Shown here one piece after another: positions 33,601 to 46,584 of a stretch of 64,000 nt of DNA (positions are counted from its first letter, which is position 1; each line of letters opens with the position of its first letter). Both the position numbers and the translations under genes were made by a program. The stretch comes from Panagrolaimus kolymaensis (Eukaryota; Nematoda; Chromadorea; Rhabditida; Panagrolaimidae): positions 5,766,001 through 5,830,000 of the forward strand of contig JAJQJQ010000005.1 of the NCBI GenBank assembly GCA_028622995.1, in the 5' to 3' direction. The notes under the pieces were generated by a model. It ran no database searches, had not been told where the DNA came from, and saw only the letters and a program-made list of their open reading frames with translations.

Positions 33601-36600
33601 CTAGGCGAGATGAAAGAGTATGCATTTCAGCTTCACGTTTTTTGAGATTGTTTTCAAGATCATGACGTTGCTTGTTAGCTTCCTCGATGTTTTCTTGAGC
33701 AACCTTGAGTTCGCCTTCAACCTTGCGTTTTTGTTTATCAAGGTCAGTTCGGCTGCGTTTTTCTCGTTCAAGACCATCTTCCAAATCATCAAGAGATTGT
33801 TCAAGTTTGGATTTTAATTTGTTGGTGTGGTTTGTTTTATCTTCTTCAGCTTGAAGATCTTCAACAAGTTTACGATTGACTTCTTCTTGATGTTTCTTTT
33901 CTTTGTTAAGCTTAGCTACGGCTTCATCTTGTTGAGCTAATTCATCTTGAAGGGAACGGATTTGGTGATCCTTGGATTGCTTTTCAGATTCAGCTTTGCG
34001 AAGGGACATTTCAAGATCTTGAATTTGTTTTTTAAGATTTTCAATTTCACCTTCAATCTTCTTTTTAGAGCGGGTGAGGTCAGAATTGCGATCTTCTTGA
34101 TCAGCCAATTGGTCATTAAGGTCAGTGAGCTGGCGATCCAAATCACTCTTTTGGCTTTGAAGCGAGCTTAATTTGTTTTCAGTTTCAGAAAGATTGGTTT
34201 TGGTTGTTTCCAAATTTTGGAAAAGCCCATTCTTTTCTTCAACCAATTTGCTGTTATTTTCTTCAAGTTCTTTGCGAAGAGCTTCTTCTTTAGCCAATGC
34301 ATCTTCGAGCTCCTTGATTTTGCCGGCAACTTTTTCTAATTCTTCTGCTTCTTTACCAGATTTAAGCATAGGCTTAACACAGCCATAAAGTTTGAACCAT
34401 GGCCATGTGCGAAGGGTGCACCAAGATTTGACATTGCGTTGAAGGATGAGTAAACCTGGAAGTGGGTTGATTCACTTTGCTAACCTTAAATGGACAAAGT
34501 GCATCTTCTCTCTTACCTGCTCGTTGTTGAGTACGACGACGGCGATCAGCAAGTCCAAGGTACCAACGAATAGAAGCTTGGAAACCAGTCATGATTTCAG
34601 ACAATTTTTCATCGCGCAAATCTTCCAAATGAGCCATAACACCAGCTTTGAAGAAGACTTTGGTTACACCAACACGGAAATTTTCTTCGCTTAATTTTCC
34701 TTCATTGATGAGTTTTTGAAGGATGGCATCAGCACTTGCTTTTGGATCGTCGCTGGATTTTGCTTCGCTTGCGGCCAATACTGAGTACCGTTGTTTGAAA
34801 TCGGCGTGAAGGGTGCGATTAGGGAAACCTTTACGACAAATACGGATACCTTCCAATACACCATTGCAAGTAAGTTGATTGAGAACCAAAGCGGCATCAA
34901 TCATACCAGATTGTTTCTTTTCGTTGGGAATGATGCAACGAATGAAATGGGGATGAGTGGCGTGAAGCATGTTCATGAGCTTGGTAAGAGATTCACGATA
35001 CATCATGGAGACTGTCATGAATGAACCAGATTTTCCCTTCTTTTTTCCTCCACCACCATCTCCTGATTTGGCTTTAACCATGGCTTCTTCTTGAGTTGTA
35101 TAATCTAAAACATAAACATTTATTTATTTATTAGACTTCGATTTGATAATGATTTTATCCCTACCTTGCCAAACTTCAACCATGAGAGCATTATGAGGAG
35201 AAGCTTTAAGACATGTGACAAGGGTATCGTTTAAGGGATCCTTATTTTTCTCAAGCCAGTTGGTGACATTGTAACGGACAGTACCAGCATAATGGCGCAT
35301 AGCAAAATGAGCATCACCTTGTTTACCCTTTGGTGGTTTGGGCTTTTCAAAGTTGGGATGTTTGCCCAAATGTTGTTCAACAAGTTTTTGAGCGAGAGTC
35401 AAGTCAGTAGCTTTGGGGACAATACATTCTTCATCAAGCATGGAGATGATACCCAAAGGCTTTTCGATGAGTTCGATACAAGCTTGAAGATCGAGACCAA
35501 AATCGATGAAAGTCCATTGAATGCCTTCCCGAGCATATTCTTCTTGTTCAAGAACGAACATGTGATGATTGAAGAATTGTTGGAGACGTTCATTGACGAA
35601 GTTGATCCACAATTGTTCAAAAGAATTGAAATCGAAAATTTCGAAACCTGCGATATCCAAGACACCGATGAAGTAATCACGGTTGAGACCCTTTTGATCA
35701 AGAGTCAAGTTGCATTTTTTGACGAGCCAATGGAAAACACGAGCGTAAAGGCCTTTAGCCATGGCACCAATAGCCCTAAAAATTAGTAATTGGAATAAAA
35801 ATACTTTTTGGGAAATGCAACCGTATGATTTGATCTAGTTTTAGAGAAGGGAAAAAAATTAAACTCACCAATTAACTTGCTCCAAATTTTGTCCTTTGTT
35901 GACCCATTCAGTACCGACACGTACACGGGGTTTGGTAAGAGCTTTAAGAAAATCTTCAGTACTAACTCCATACATTTCTGCAGCATATCCTGCTTCTTCT
36001 TCACCATCAGCTTCAGCTTGTTCTTCACGGGGGCGTTGTTTGAATTTCATATTACCCTAAAACAGCAAAAGAGGTTAAGCTGCTTTCAATAAACATAAAC
36101 ATCATACCATATGCATAATTCCACTCATTAGCTTGAAACAATCCGTTTTCTCATCACCTGAGAAGTTAAGGATATCGAAGGCTTCATCGGTGAGTTGAGC
36201 TTCTTCCTTGTCATTTACTCCTTCGATCGAGAGTTCGGCTTGTGCAACAAACCAATAATCTTTAAGGGGAAGAGTGAACTTGAGCTTTTCTTTAAGACCA
36301 GCAATTTGGTCACAGAAAATTTGGTAGAAGATGTGGTAGCAGCGTTCACCGGGAGCTTGACGGATAACACGAGATTTTTCAAGCAAATCTTAATAAAATA
36401 ATTAAAGTTAAATAAAAATATTATTATATGGATAATCACTTACAATGTTCAATATCGCAAGAAGCGACACGTCCAGCTTTGTTGAAGTGGATACGGATGA
36501 ATTTACCGAAACGTGAAGAGTTGTTGTTACGGACAGTTTTGGCGTTACCGAAAGCTTCCAAAACAGGATTGGTTTGTACAATTTGATCTTCGAGCGTTAC

Positions 36601-37498
36601 TGCAATTTAAAAAATTTAAAACTTTCAATGGTGATTTTGAAATATTCTTCTTGACGAGTAAAAATTTCTTTTATTATCCATTTTTGTAGATATTTTATTT
36701 TTTCTATTATTTTTAATATTTAATTGCAAGTTATTCTTACCTTTTTTATCTTCACCTGTTGGAACAGTTGTTCCAGCTAAAGCTGCAGCCGCTTCCATTT
36801 GAGAAGCACCGACAGCAGCGAAGTAGGCAATAACCTTCTTGGTGTTTTCGGTTTTACCAGCTCCAGATTCACCAGTGATCAACATCGATTGATTTTCATG
36901 ATCTTGAAGCATGTTACGGTAAGCTTCATCAGAAACGGCGAAAAGATGAGGTGGCATTTCAGTACGACGTTTTCCCATGAACATACGGGCAACGGAATCG
37001 GTGTAAATGGGAAGACGTTTGTAAGGGTTGATGACAACACAGAACAAACCAGAATATGTCTAAAGCTCATCATTCCATTAACCTCTAATGGAGGAAGTAA
37101 AAAAAAACTTACATAGATAAGCATAGCAGCATACCGAGCGCGAAGATTGTGCAAAACGCTAGCATCGTTAAGGAAACTCAAGTTAGACATGTCTTCAGTT
37201 TTTTCATACTTTGGAGGATTCATTTCTTGAACAAGTTCCTTTTTAAGGGTAACTTCATTGCCTTTGGATGTGACAAGGACGACTTGATCGCCTTTGGTTT
37301 CTTTGATTTCAGCAGCAACATAACCTTCTTCTGCATCGGGAATCCAACAATTTTTCTTGGAATCATAGGGTTTCGATTGATCCTTCAAATGAGTTATTAC
37401 CGTAAAAGTGACGATTTAATTAATTATAAGCTTACTTCGAGCATTTGCTCACGACTACGGCGCAAAAATGGCCAGCCGGGATCCTTTTCATGTTCCAT
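30694..37498 (-). CDS. Muscle myosin II heavy chain
   Basis: Thirteen minus-strand exons (37498-37436, 37382-37113, 37059-36741, 36599-36444, 36388-36108, 36056-35869, 35775-35165, 35104-34517, 34455-33412, 33346-33008, 32867-31548, 31494-31010, 30954-30694) give 1974 residues, the length of nematode muscle myosins. The motor has the P-loop GESGAGKT, switch [10 protein letters not shown], switch [10 protein letters not shown], a Gly/Lys loop 2 and the SH1 helix [13 protein letters not shown] neck with light-chain-binding helices follows, then an uninterrupted heptad coiled-coil rod of about 1100 residues and a short Ser/Arg/Ala-rich tailpiece. It forms thick filaments and hydrolyses ATP for contraction. 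The start MEHEKDPGW is typical, behind a TTTTAG acceptor. Two acceptors are atypical (TTAAG at 36389, TTGAAG at 37383). Which paralogue (unc-54, myo-1, -2 or -3 type) is undecided. Confidence 0.93.
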
Positions 37499-40330
37499 CT
37501 TGAAAAGAGTTGTTCCAGTTGTGAAAGTCGAAAATTCGACCTAAAAAATAATAAAGTAAAGTAAAAATAAAGTAAAAAAATTTAGAAACAGATGTCCACG
37601 ACTGATCCACACGCTTCAACTGAAGTAAAAATGAGCCTCAACTACGACAGAAGATTTTACTCCTCTTGATCCACGCCCCCTGAAAAAAAAAACATTTAAT
37701 GCCGTGGGTTGACAATACGTTTTTATTTTCAAGGAAACAAGTCTACGATATTCTGTTTTCGCTTTACTCTTATACTTCTTTGACAATAATATTTTTTTAG
37801 GGAGGAAAAGAGGGTATGGCTTAAGCAAAGATGACATTGACGCCCAGACAAAAAAAAAAATCAAGCAAACAAGTGACATAACAGATGTCACCTATTTCAT
37901 TTTTTGCCGTGAAAACCACTTGTCGCATATCTCCATGTTACACCGCTATGTGGTTGATGAAAATTAAAGCTTTAGACGGGTTTTTTATCTAATGGCACCA
38001 TTTTCACTTCTTTGTAGTGTAATGTTTGTCGCATTTTTTAGTTGCCATTACGTAAAGAGACAAGCTATTTTTCTATCTTGGTTTTTACTTTGATGAAGGA
38101 AGTTCATTGGTGGATGCCAAAAAAAAGATGAAAATAAAAAACAAAGTGGTTTGCTGGAGACAAAATAAAGAAGAAAAAAAAGTTTGATTAAGTGTATCGG
38201 AAGTGAAATTTTGTCTGTCAACACAGTTGCTAAAAAATAAAACAAAAAAGTAAATAATATTGAAATAAATTTTAATTTATTAAAAATTAAAATTAATAAA
38301 AAAATTGTATTACAACTTCAGCAATATTCCACATAACTTTAAAGTGACTTCATTTTAAATAAGATCAAATCCTTAAAAGACAAAAAGTTTGGTCTTTTTT
38401 GACCGTACTTCCAGTTGTTAATTCATAAATGAGTTTTTGTTTTAAAAAAAATCATGTAAGAGGGATTTTTTAGATTAGCACTGCCAAAAAGCCATCTTTA
38501 TAAAAAAGAGAGAGAGTTAAAGTAATTGTAAAAACACAATATTTTGAGTATTTTGTTTTGTCTAATCAGAACTCTTTTTTTGTAGCTCTAACTTTTATGC
38601 TGTTATAGTCGTTTTTTATAAATTCAACATTTACTTTTTTGTTTTCTATTTTCTGATTTTTACTTATACTTTTTTTTCTTAACTTTTTTTATTCAAAACA
38701 ATTTGCAAAAAAAACTTTTGTTCCAAACGTCTCAAATTACTTGCATTCGAAGAAGAAAAAATGATTTTCACATTTTTTACTTTTCAAAAATTTTCTGGCA
38801 AAGAAAAAAAAGATATAATTATCATCATAACTTGAGTAAAATAACTTTAACTTTGCTAAGAAAGCAAAAATCAAAAGCATGTTAAAAAATCTGTTACGAA
38901 AAATTAAAAACATATGCCATTTTGCGGTTTTTTCTTCGTTTTTTTGTTCAAGGTTTTTACTTTTTTAAGAGGGACTTTGTAACAAATGAAACATTGTAAC
39001 TTTCAAAACAATTTTTAAAAGATTTCTTAACATATTTAGGAAGAAGAAAAAGAAGTAAATCCAATGGAAGAATTAATAATAATAGTTTTAAATCAAACTT
39101 GCAATTGCTAAGCATGTAAATTCTCAAAATAAAAAAAGGGCTCCTAATTTTAAAATGCATTCCTCAAATTTTTATTTTTGATTTTTACTTTTTATCAATT
39201 TTTTAATGAATATAAATTACCGTACATTTTTTTGGCTCAACTCTTTTCTCATTTCCTTCCCCATTTTCTTTCCTTTTTTTCCTTCTTTGTTATTGCCATT
39301 TCTAATACATAGCTTCCTTCTTCTTTTTTTGTTATTTATTTCATTTCAAGCTTTTTAGCGATCTTTGTTATTTTTTTATCTTCCACTTTTTTGTGTTCCT
39401 TGTCATCAGACGTTTGTTTGGTGGTTCCATCAAACTCAAATCAAATATATTTTTTTATTCATCGCTGGTGTAAAGTTGTCTAGCCGCAAACAAGCAAACA
39501 GCCTCCCTCCCTCAATTACGGAAGAACGACGACGACATTGATGACATTTTACCTACGAAATGAAACGATAAGTTCATCATCAAGGAGAGATAAGTGATAA
39601 ACAACAAAAAAAAAACGGAGAAATCACTTTTTAATGGATTGTGAAAAAATAGAAGACGGCTGTTAAAAAAAATGACAAAAAAAATAAAGAATGCCAAAGT
39701 TTAAAATAAAAAATGACATTTTTTGTGAAAGACGAAACAATTTCATGTCATCACTGATTTACGTCATTGAAAATTTTAATTTTTTCAAGGAAGATCAAAA
39801 AGCAATTTGGTAATTCCCTAAAATTTTGAAAGGAACTAATTAATTAAATAAAGACATTGAAGTTATTGAATAACAATAGCTTATTGAAATAATTTTTAAA
39901 CTACTCCAATATTAAAGAATTTAAATAGGTAAATATCAAATTAATTTTTTTTGTAATGGTAATCATAAAATTTTATTCGTTAAAAAACCAAGCTCGATTA
40001 ATAAAAGCTAAAAAAAACATAACTAGGTAATAAAAGAAACTTCTTTCATTTTTTTATTGTAATAATTCCAAGTGCCGCTGTTACTTGTTATTTCATTTTT
40101 TAAGTATTTTTAAAACGATCGCATATTTTTTTGTTATAACTTTGGATGACATTTGCCTTCACATGAACCGCAGCTGCTCTTTTTATGTTTTTCTCTCTCC
40201 AAAGATTTAAAAATTTAAGTTAAAAAATTACTTTTAAACTAAAACTAGGGATCAACTATTTTTTTGCATACTTTCTTTGAGAATTGAAAAAGTTTTATTA
40301 GTAAAAAAAAAGAATTTAGATAGATAGTAT
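37499..40330. other. Large non-coding region upstream of myosin
   Basis: This 2.8 kb holds the myosin promoter and the 3' flank of the ABC-like gene. I searched it for nucleotide-binding-domain sequence (Walker A GxxGxGK[ST], LSGGQ) that could belong to the neighbouring ABC-like gene and saw none in any frame. Homopolymer-rich sequence dominates. Confidence 0.5.
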
Positions 40331-43042
40331 TTACACAATATTATCATGAATAGAAATAGTTTGACGATCCCTTTGAGAAGTTTCAATTCCTTCAGAATCA
40401 TCATCAGTTAAAATATCTTGTAAGTTTAATGCTCCCAATCGAGCTTTATCAACATCTGCATTATATTGAGCGATGGTGGAAATGGAAAACGCTGACATAT
40501 AAAGTGTTTGTACGACCCTGTAAAAAAAACAAATATCCTTTGAAAGTATAATAAAAACATATGAAACGCACTTGTAAATAACGATAGGTCTCACAAGATT
40601 TTCCATAACTAAATAACACCCAATAACGTAAGCCAAAGCTTGAGTCACTTGAGGAATGGCAACCGTAAAAGCATAACGTAAAGCTTGAATAGGAATTACG
40701 GAAGAATATTTTTCAAAACAAATGGAAAGATATAAATCATGACGGGAGCTGATGGTATCTAAGCTGTTATTAATTTCAGCTTCACTTAATTGTTCAAAAA
40801 CTGTTAAAGCAATCTGAAAACTTTATATTTTCTTGATTGATTTTTTTTAAAACCATACCCTTCCTTTTTCATTTTTTTCTGCCATCGCTCGTTTGGTATG
40901 AATGTGAGCAATTCGAAAAATTACATATTGATTAATGGCTTGAATTACAAAACAAATTGAACATAAAAATGCGGAAACTAAGTTTTTTTCAAAAACATAA
41001 GCAATTCCAAAAGCAAGAGTAAAAACTCCAGCTGAAAATGAAAATAAGCGAGCATCAAATGCCTAAATGACAAACATATGTTATTCTTTAAGTAAAGAAG
41101 GTCAATCTTACTCCTTTGCAATTATTTGCGGATTTAGTTAAAAGTGGAGTTAAAGAAAGACGTATGGAATCGGTTAATGTTGATCCATGGCGTTGAATAG
41201 CATCTGAGTAAATTGCAAGCCGAATTTCATAAGCTGTTTTTTCTCCATTTCGGGCAAACAAAGCTGTCTAAAAAAGAGAAAATTTAGTTTCCAGAGTAAG
41301 AAAAACTTTAAAAAAAAATAGAATCCAACGCTAAAGTTATTATTAATTATTTAAAAAGAACCTTACAGAGACAATTCCGCCAATGCAAGCAATAATTCCT
41401 GCAGTTAAATATTTCCATGAAATGGTAATTCCATCGTGGAAAAATAGTGCTAAAAAATAGTTTTAAAAAAAACAACCAAAACCAAAAAGTTCTCACTTTT
41501 GTAAGGTTTGTAAAATTCATAAAGATTTCCATTTAAAAATGTAAATGTAGGAGGCCCTGCGGCAAAAAATAAACAAAAAATAAACCCAATGGCATAAACC
41601 TTCCATCTTCCAATGGCGGATTTTCTGAGTTTTAAAAATGCTGAATTATTTCTGGGATGCGAGGGCTAAAATTTAAAATAAAATGTCGAAATCTTTTTGA
41701 CTATTTTTTTACTTGTTCATCAACATTGAGTTCATTTTTGAAAAAGGTAAGCATAAATTGTTTTCTTTTAAATGTGGAATCGGTCCAATAATTTGGTGGT
41801 GGAATGTCGCCACCTTCATTGTAAATTGAAGCAACAATTTGAACATTCTTCACTCGTCGAACTTGTTTGCACGCGAATTTGAGAGATGTAAAGCTGATCC
41901 AATTTGAATGGATTTGGCCCAAGCGACAAGCTGCAGGAATGATTGAAGCAGCAATAACAAAAATATAACCAGGAAAATCCAATAAGTTTTCATCAATAAG
42001 CCAATTACCATATCTGCAATAAACAAAAACCATGTAACAGTGGTTTTAATAAAAAAGCGTTGACTTACAAAGCTCCAAGACCCATACCAGAAAATAAAAA
42101 TAATTGCATGCTTCCAGCGACAATTCCATAAAACAACGCGCGTCTAATTCCAACTTTATATAATTTGTTACATAATTCCCGACATCTTGAGCTTGAAACC
42201 AATGATTGAAAAGTTTTAGTGATCAAAGCTGCTTCCTTCAGAGTTGCAGCCATACCGAAAGCAGTAAAAATTAAAATCCATAAAAATGCAACAATTCCCA
42301 AACAAGTAATTGGCCATGCAAGTCTCCAAGAAAAATAAAAACTAATTAATAGTGAAACAACAATTTGCGAAATAGAATTAACAATTGCTGGAAGTGCCTC
42401 GGTAAAGGCGTTTAATAATTTTTCCATATTCGCTTCAAATTGAACATTGTTAAATTCATTTTTCAAATCAAGAAAATATTCAAGCCTTTGTTGTAAGAGT
42501 CCATGAAAGTATTCTCTTCGAACTCGACGAGATATTTTTAAAGCAATCAATCGAAAGCAAACATACTAAAAACTTGAGAGATTGAAATTTCTTAATAAAA
42601 TAAAGGAAAACAATACCTGTAAAAATGCAATGATGGCTAAAACTAACGCTGCTGAAGAAAAGTAAAGTAATAAAGGAGTAATTTTAATTCTGAATTCTTC
42701 AGTGAATGGATTAACAAGAACAAAAACATCCAACATCCATCCAACAACGCACACTAAATGAGGAATGCCGCCACCAGTGAGGCAAGCAAGAAAACAACCA
42801 ACAAATAAAACGGCGGTATCTTTAGGAGTAAAAAAACTTGTCTAAAATAATCTAATAATAAAAATATTAAAGAAGACCAAAAACTCACAACAAAGCAAAG
42901 ATCTCGAAAATTGGCTTCATCTGTAGGTTTTCGAGATCTGAAAATTAAAATTTGTAAAAAAATAGTAATAAATTCAACGCAACCTTGAAGATACGGTATT
43001 TGAGTTATTATTTTGAGACGAAACATTTGAAGTTCCATTCAT
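40331..43042 (-). CDS. ABCB-like tandem transmembrane protein lacking both ATPase domains
   Basis: Eleven minus-strand exons (43042-42984, 42937-42889, 42841-42617, 42565-42069, 42013-41713, 41665-41497, 41449-41367, 41267-41112, 41062-40859, 40813-40572, 40517-40331) give 723 residues. The protein has two six-helix halves aligning with P-glycoprotein-type ABCB transmembrane domains. In half 1, RRVRREYFHGLLQQ, SFYFSWRLAW and KVGIRRALFYGIVAG match Pgp. In half 2, LLTKSANNCKGAFDARL and VDKARLGALNLQDIL match. Where NBD1 should be there is a linker of about 60 residues (no Walker A, LSGGQ or Walker B), and the chain stops about 25 residues after helix 12, where NBD2 should begin. The loops that grip the NBDs are degenerate. 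I chose the ATG at 43042 because it gives a polar start; an ATG at 43038 would read through an intron. It cannot be an ATP-driven pump by itself; its function is unknown. Confidence 0.8.
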
Positions 43043-43729
43043 TATTAATTAATAAAAAAATATATATTTAAATAACGAAAACCAAAAATTAGCAATAATA
43101 GCGAGTAAAGATTAAAAAATAAAAATAGTGTTTCAGTTTTCAACAACTTGTAAAAAATATATGTATGATTACACAAATGCCTTTCAGCCTTGATTTTTTA
43201 TATTTTAAAAAGGGAATAATAAACCAAAAAATTTGCAATTCAATAAGGGTTTTAAAGGCTCAAACTTGAAATGTGATCAAATGATCTTTTTTAGGTTCAA
43301 AATATGATGGTATTTCAAAGGCTGTTATTGGAAAGTATACAGGAGGCAGAGAAAAAGTAACATTATAATATTGATGTTTCATAATTACCTTTTTTTACTT
43401 TGGAATAAAAATTTTAATTTGTATAAAAGCTTCTCCCTCCGTGGACATGGATAGTATTCATATAATGTGTACTATAGTCTCCCACATCCTCCCTTTAAAA
43501 AATAAAATCACGAAAACGGCGATAATTCTTTTGTAGTTTTGCGTACTTTTGACAACGATTATTCCATTTTCCAAAAAATCATGTTTTATTTGTGATCAAT
43601 CTTTGTTTTATTTAATAATTATTTATTTAGCTTTAACTATTTTTTATTATATTTTTAGTTAAAAGAAAAAAACAATATAAAGAAGAGATCGAAAAAATTC
43701 CCAAAACATAGTAAAAATATTATAATATT
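43043..43729. other. Intergenic, non-coding
   Basis: This spacer lies between the elongase stop and the ABC-like start, both minus strand. It is AT-rich without a credible reading frame and should hold the ABC-like gene promoter. Confidence 0.45.
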
Positions 43730-44638
43730 TTATTGTTGCTTTGTCGTCTTCTTTTCTTTGCCTTTTCCATTGATATAAGTACGAATAAAATATCGAAGGA
43801 AGAGAAAAGCAAAGGTTGCATAAATAAAAAAGCATAATCCAAGGTTGATTGTTGAATGTTGACATTGAAAATTTGGATTAAATAATTTTAATTTTGCGAC
43901 ACTTATTGAAAGATAAACCCCAACTAGCATTTGAGATGTTTGTAAAATTGTTACTATGGCAGCTAAGAATCGGGGAATTTTAAATCCCATTGATGCTAAA
44001 GCATAATATGTGTACATAATTGAATGAACACAATAATTCATAAAAATAAACCATCGACCTGACGCTGTGAATTCGGTAGAAGAATGCCATACATAAATAA
44101 GCACTACGGCATGATGATACCAATGAAGAAAGATTAAAGGTTTTTTACGCAAAACCAAAAAGATAGTGTCAAATAATTCAGCTACTTTTGATAAAGCAAA
44201 AAGACAACCCCAGAAAGCAGCGGGTGAATGAGGATCAACTGACCAACAAATAGATTCTTCAAATGTTGCATTTTTATAAACATAAAGAACCTCTTCAGAA
44301 AATCGATATGAAGCTATCATACTATAAACAATATTAATATTAAAAATGTAAAAAAATGCAAATTAAAATTTTTACCTAAAAGTAGCTAAAGCTGAATTCC
44401 AAATAATTAAAGGTTTTCTAAGAATAAATGCTTGACGATTTTTCATATATTTTTGAAGGGAATAAATTGTTGAAATATAAATGCCAACAATAATAAAAGA
44501 TGTCCACCAATATTTTTGGAAAATATTATGGGAGAAATATGGATCCCAAAGTAATTTTTCTATTGGATTTGAATATTCATATGGGATATGTAAAATTGAA
44601 ACGTCGGCCGAAACCCATATCTTCGATTCAATCGTCAT
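43730..44638 (-). CDS. Very-long-chain fatty acid elongase (ELO/ELOVL6 type)
   Basis: Two minus-strand exons (44638-44376, 44321-43730) give 284 residues, normal for the family. About seven hydrophobic helices surround the conserved motifs KVAELFDT, the catalytic histidine box HWYHH, NYCVHSIMYTYYAL and LQTSQM. The enzyme condenses malonyl-CoA with a fatty acyl-CoA in the ER membrane, the first step of chain elongation. The HWYHH form, rather than HVYHH, and the NYCVHSIMY stretch resemble ELOVL6, which acts on saturated and monounsaturated chains, so nematode ELOs for saturated or branched chains are the closest guess. The tail is basic (GKGKEKKTTKQQ), consistent with ER residence. Confidence 0.88.
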
Positions 44639-46584
44639 TGAAAATGACTAAATCTGAAGAAATGAATGTTTTTTTTAGTTAAAAAAAAGTTTTGATAAAA
44701 TGCAAGATAAAAAAGCAAAGAAAACTCCAAAAGCCGATTTTATAAAATACAACGACTTTTTTTTATAGTTCCTGTCTATTTTAAAGTCGTTTTCATTGAT
44801 AGAAACGGTATCCATGACAAAAAAAAAAAAATAAAGAAGGAAGATATACTTTTTTTTCGCAAAAAAAAAAGGAATACAAAAAGCGATAAAAGTGAAATCA
44901 GAATTAGCGTGTAAAGTCAGCCACAAAAAAACAAAAGAAAAAAGGGTAAAATGAAAAAAGGGCAAAGTACAAACATGCCTAAAAATCAGTGGTGTAGTTC
45001 TTGACAACAGTGAAATATTTTAAAATAAATCTATGCACAAAACTTTAAACAAATTCTTGAAGTCTGGCTAAAGATTAAAACATAAAAAAAATAAAAAAAT
45101 TATTTCTTGAAAAATTTGGCCGACTCATGGGAAAGTTTTGCATTCTAAGCAGCTTTTTTATAGCCACATTTAATTTTTGGTGGCAATAAAAACAAATAAC
45201 TTAATTAATTCCAAGGATTTCTGCACTTTTCATATCAAAGAACAACCAAAAAATAAATGGAACAAAAAATGGACTAAAAGTGAAATATAAAGAAAGAAAC
45301 AAAAAGGCACAAAATAACCTTTTTCCTAAAACAGCCATATTTCAACATGTTTAAAAGCGGGGAGAAAAGGTTTGGTTTCACCAACGAGCGAAAAAGCAAA
45401 AGAAGAAAAAAAGCAATCAAAGCAGCACCCAAGTCAAAGCTTTATTGCGGACTTGAATTCATCATTATCGAAATATTCTTTTTTCCTTTTCCATTCACTT
45501 TATTCATTCATTTGCTTCGTTTGTTCGCTCGCGCGACATTTAATTTTTATTTTGGGACTTTTGAACGAGCTATAAGCTTCAAATACAAGTAAGAAAATGA
45601 ACCAACAAGCGCAACAGCGATGGAAGGAAAAGAAAAAAGCATATTTGCAGTTTTTCATACACTTTTTTTCGGAACTAACCCTGCAAGAAATGATCAAAAA
45701 TAACATTTTTTGTTGCGTTGCTTTTATTGTTGTTATTTGACTTTGTTGGCTATCAATCAGAGAGAGAGAGAGGGCTTTAAACTTACTCTATGAAATAAAG
45801 GCGAGGCAAAAGAAGATTAAACTTTACATAAAAAAGAGTAACAAAATTTTTAATAGACCCACACCAAAAAAGTGTATCATTCAAAAAATGGAAATTTCTA
45901 TTAAAATAAAAAAAGTAATAAAAAAGGCTGCTTTTTGTTAATGGAAGACTTGATGAACGTTGATACGAATGGGAGGAAGGAGTCATTCGGCAAATAATAA
46001 GGAACCAAAAAATGAAAAAAAATTGTGGGAATTTATTTCACTTTCTTTTTTTCATCATTGAAACATTAAACACTCATTTCAAAAACCATCGATTCTCTCC
46101 CACTTTTTTTTCTATACTATTTAAAAAAAAGCTAATGTAAACTTCTTTTTTTTTCTCTGCGTCAAGGGCTTTTGTCTGAAAAGAAAAAATTCATCATTGA
46201 AAGGTGGATATTTATTTGCACATTCCTTTAAATAATATACGTGTTTGTGTATTCTTTCGTGAACTGCTTGGCTCAAACATTTCAAAGCCGAGACAATAAA
46301 TTCAACAAAAATCTCCGACTTTGAATACTTACGAGATGAGATCTCCAAATAAAGAAAAACATAAAAAATAGTAAAACATAATTTTAAAAAAGCGATAGGT
46401 TTTTTTGTCTTACCACAGAACTAACAATAAACTAAAAAATTGTTTCAAGAAACTACTAATTATTAAGATATAATTGCAATTTTGTAAAAGTTCATAAAAA
46501 ACGTTGAGATCAGAAAAGTTTATTTCAAACAAAGAAATTGGCAAAATAAAAAAATGAGATGAAAAAAATGAAAGGAGATCTTAT
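44639..46584. other. Non-coding region upstream of the elongase
   Basis: This 1.9 kb is AT-rich with (AG)n at about 45760 and many A/T runs. Frames at 44675-45007, 45347-45592 and 46121-46348 have homopolymer-driven composition and no family resemblance. I see no RNA gene. Confidence 0.45.

Noticed and set aside
31107..35786. Several plus-strand and alternate-frame open frames across myosin
   Set aside because: They lie inside exons of a full-length, uninterrupted myosin heavy chain on the minus strand.
37616..37891. 91-codon minus-strand frame upstream of myosin
   Set aside because: Built from homopolymer runs in the promoter region; no domain, no splice partners.
42985..43038. Alternative ABC-like start with a hydrophobic N-terminus
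   Set aside because: It requires reading through a segment with a clear GT donor and TTTTCAG acceptor; splicing it gives a polar N-terminus joining the same frame.
45755..45773. GAGAGAGAG simple repeat as a possible GAGA regulatory element
   Set aside because: Short simple repeat with no further support.
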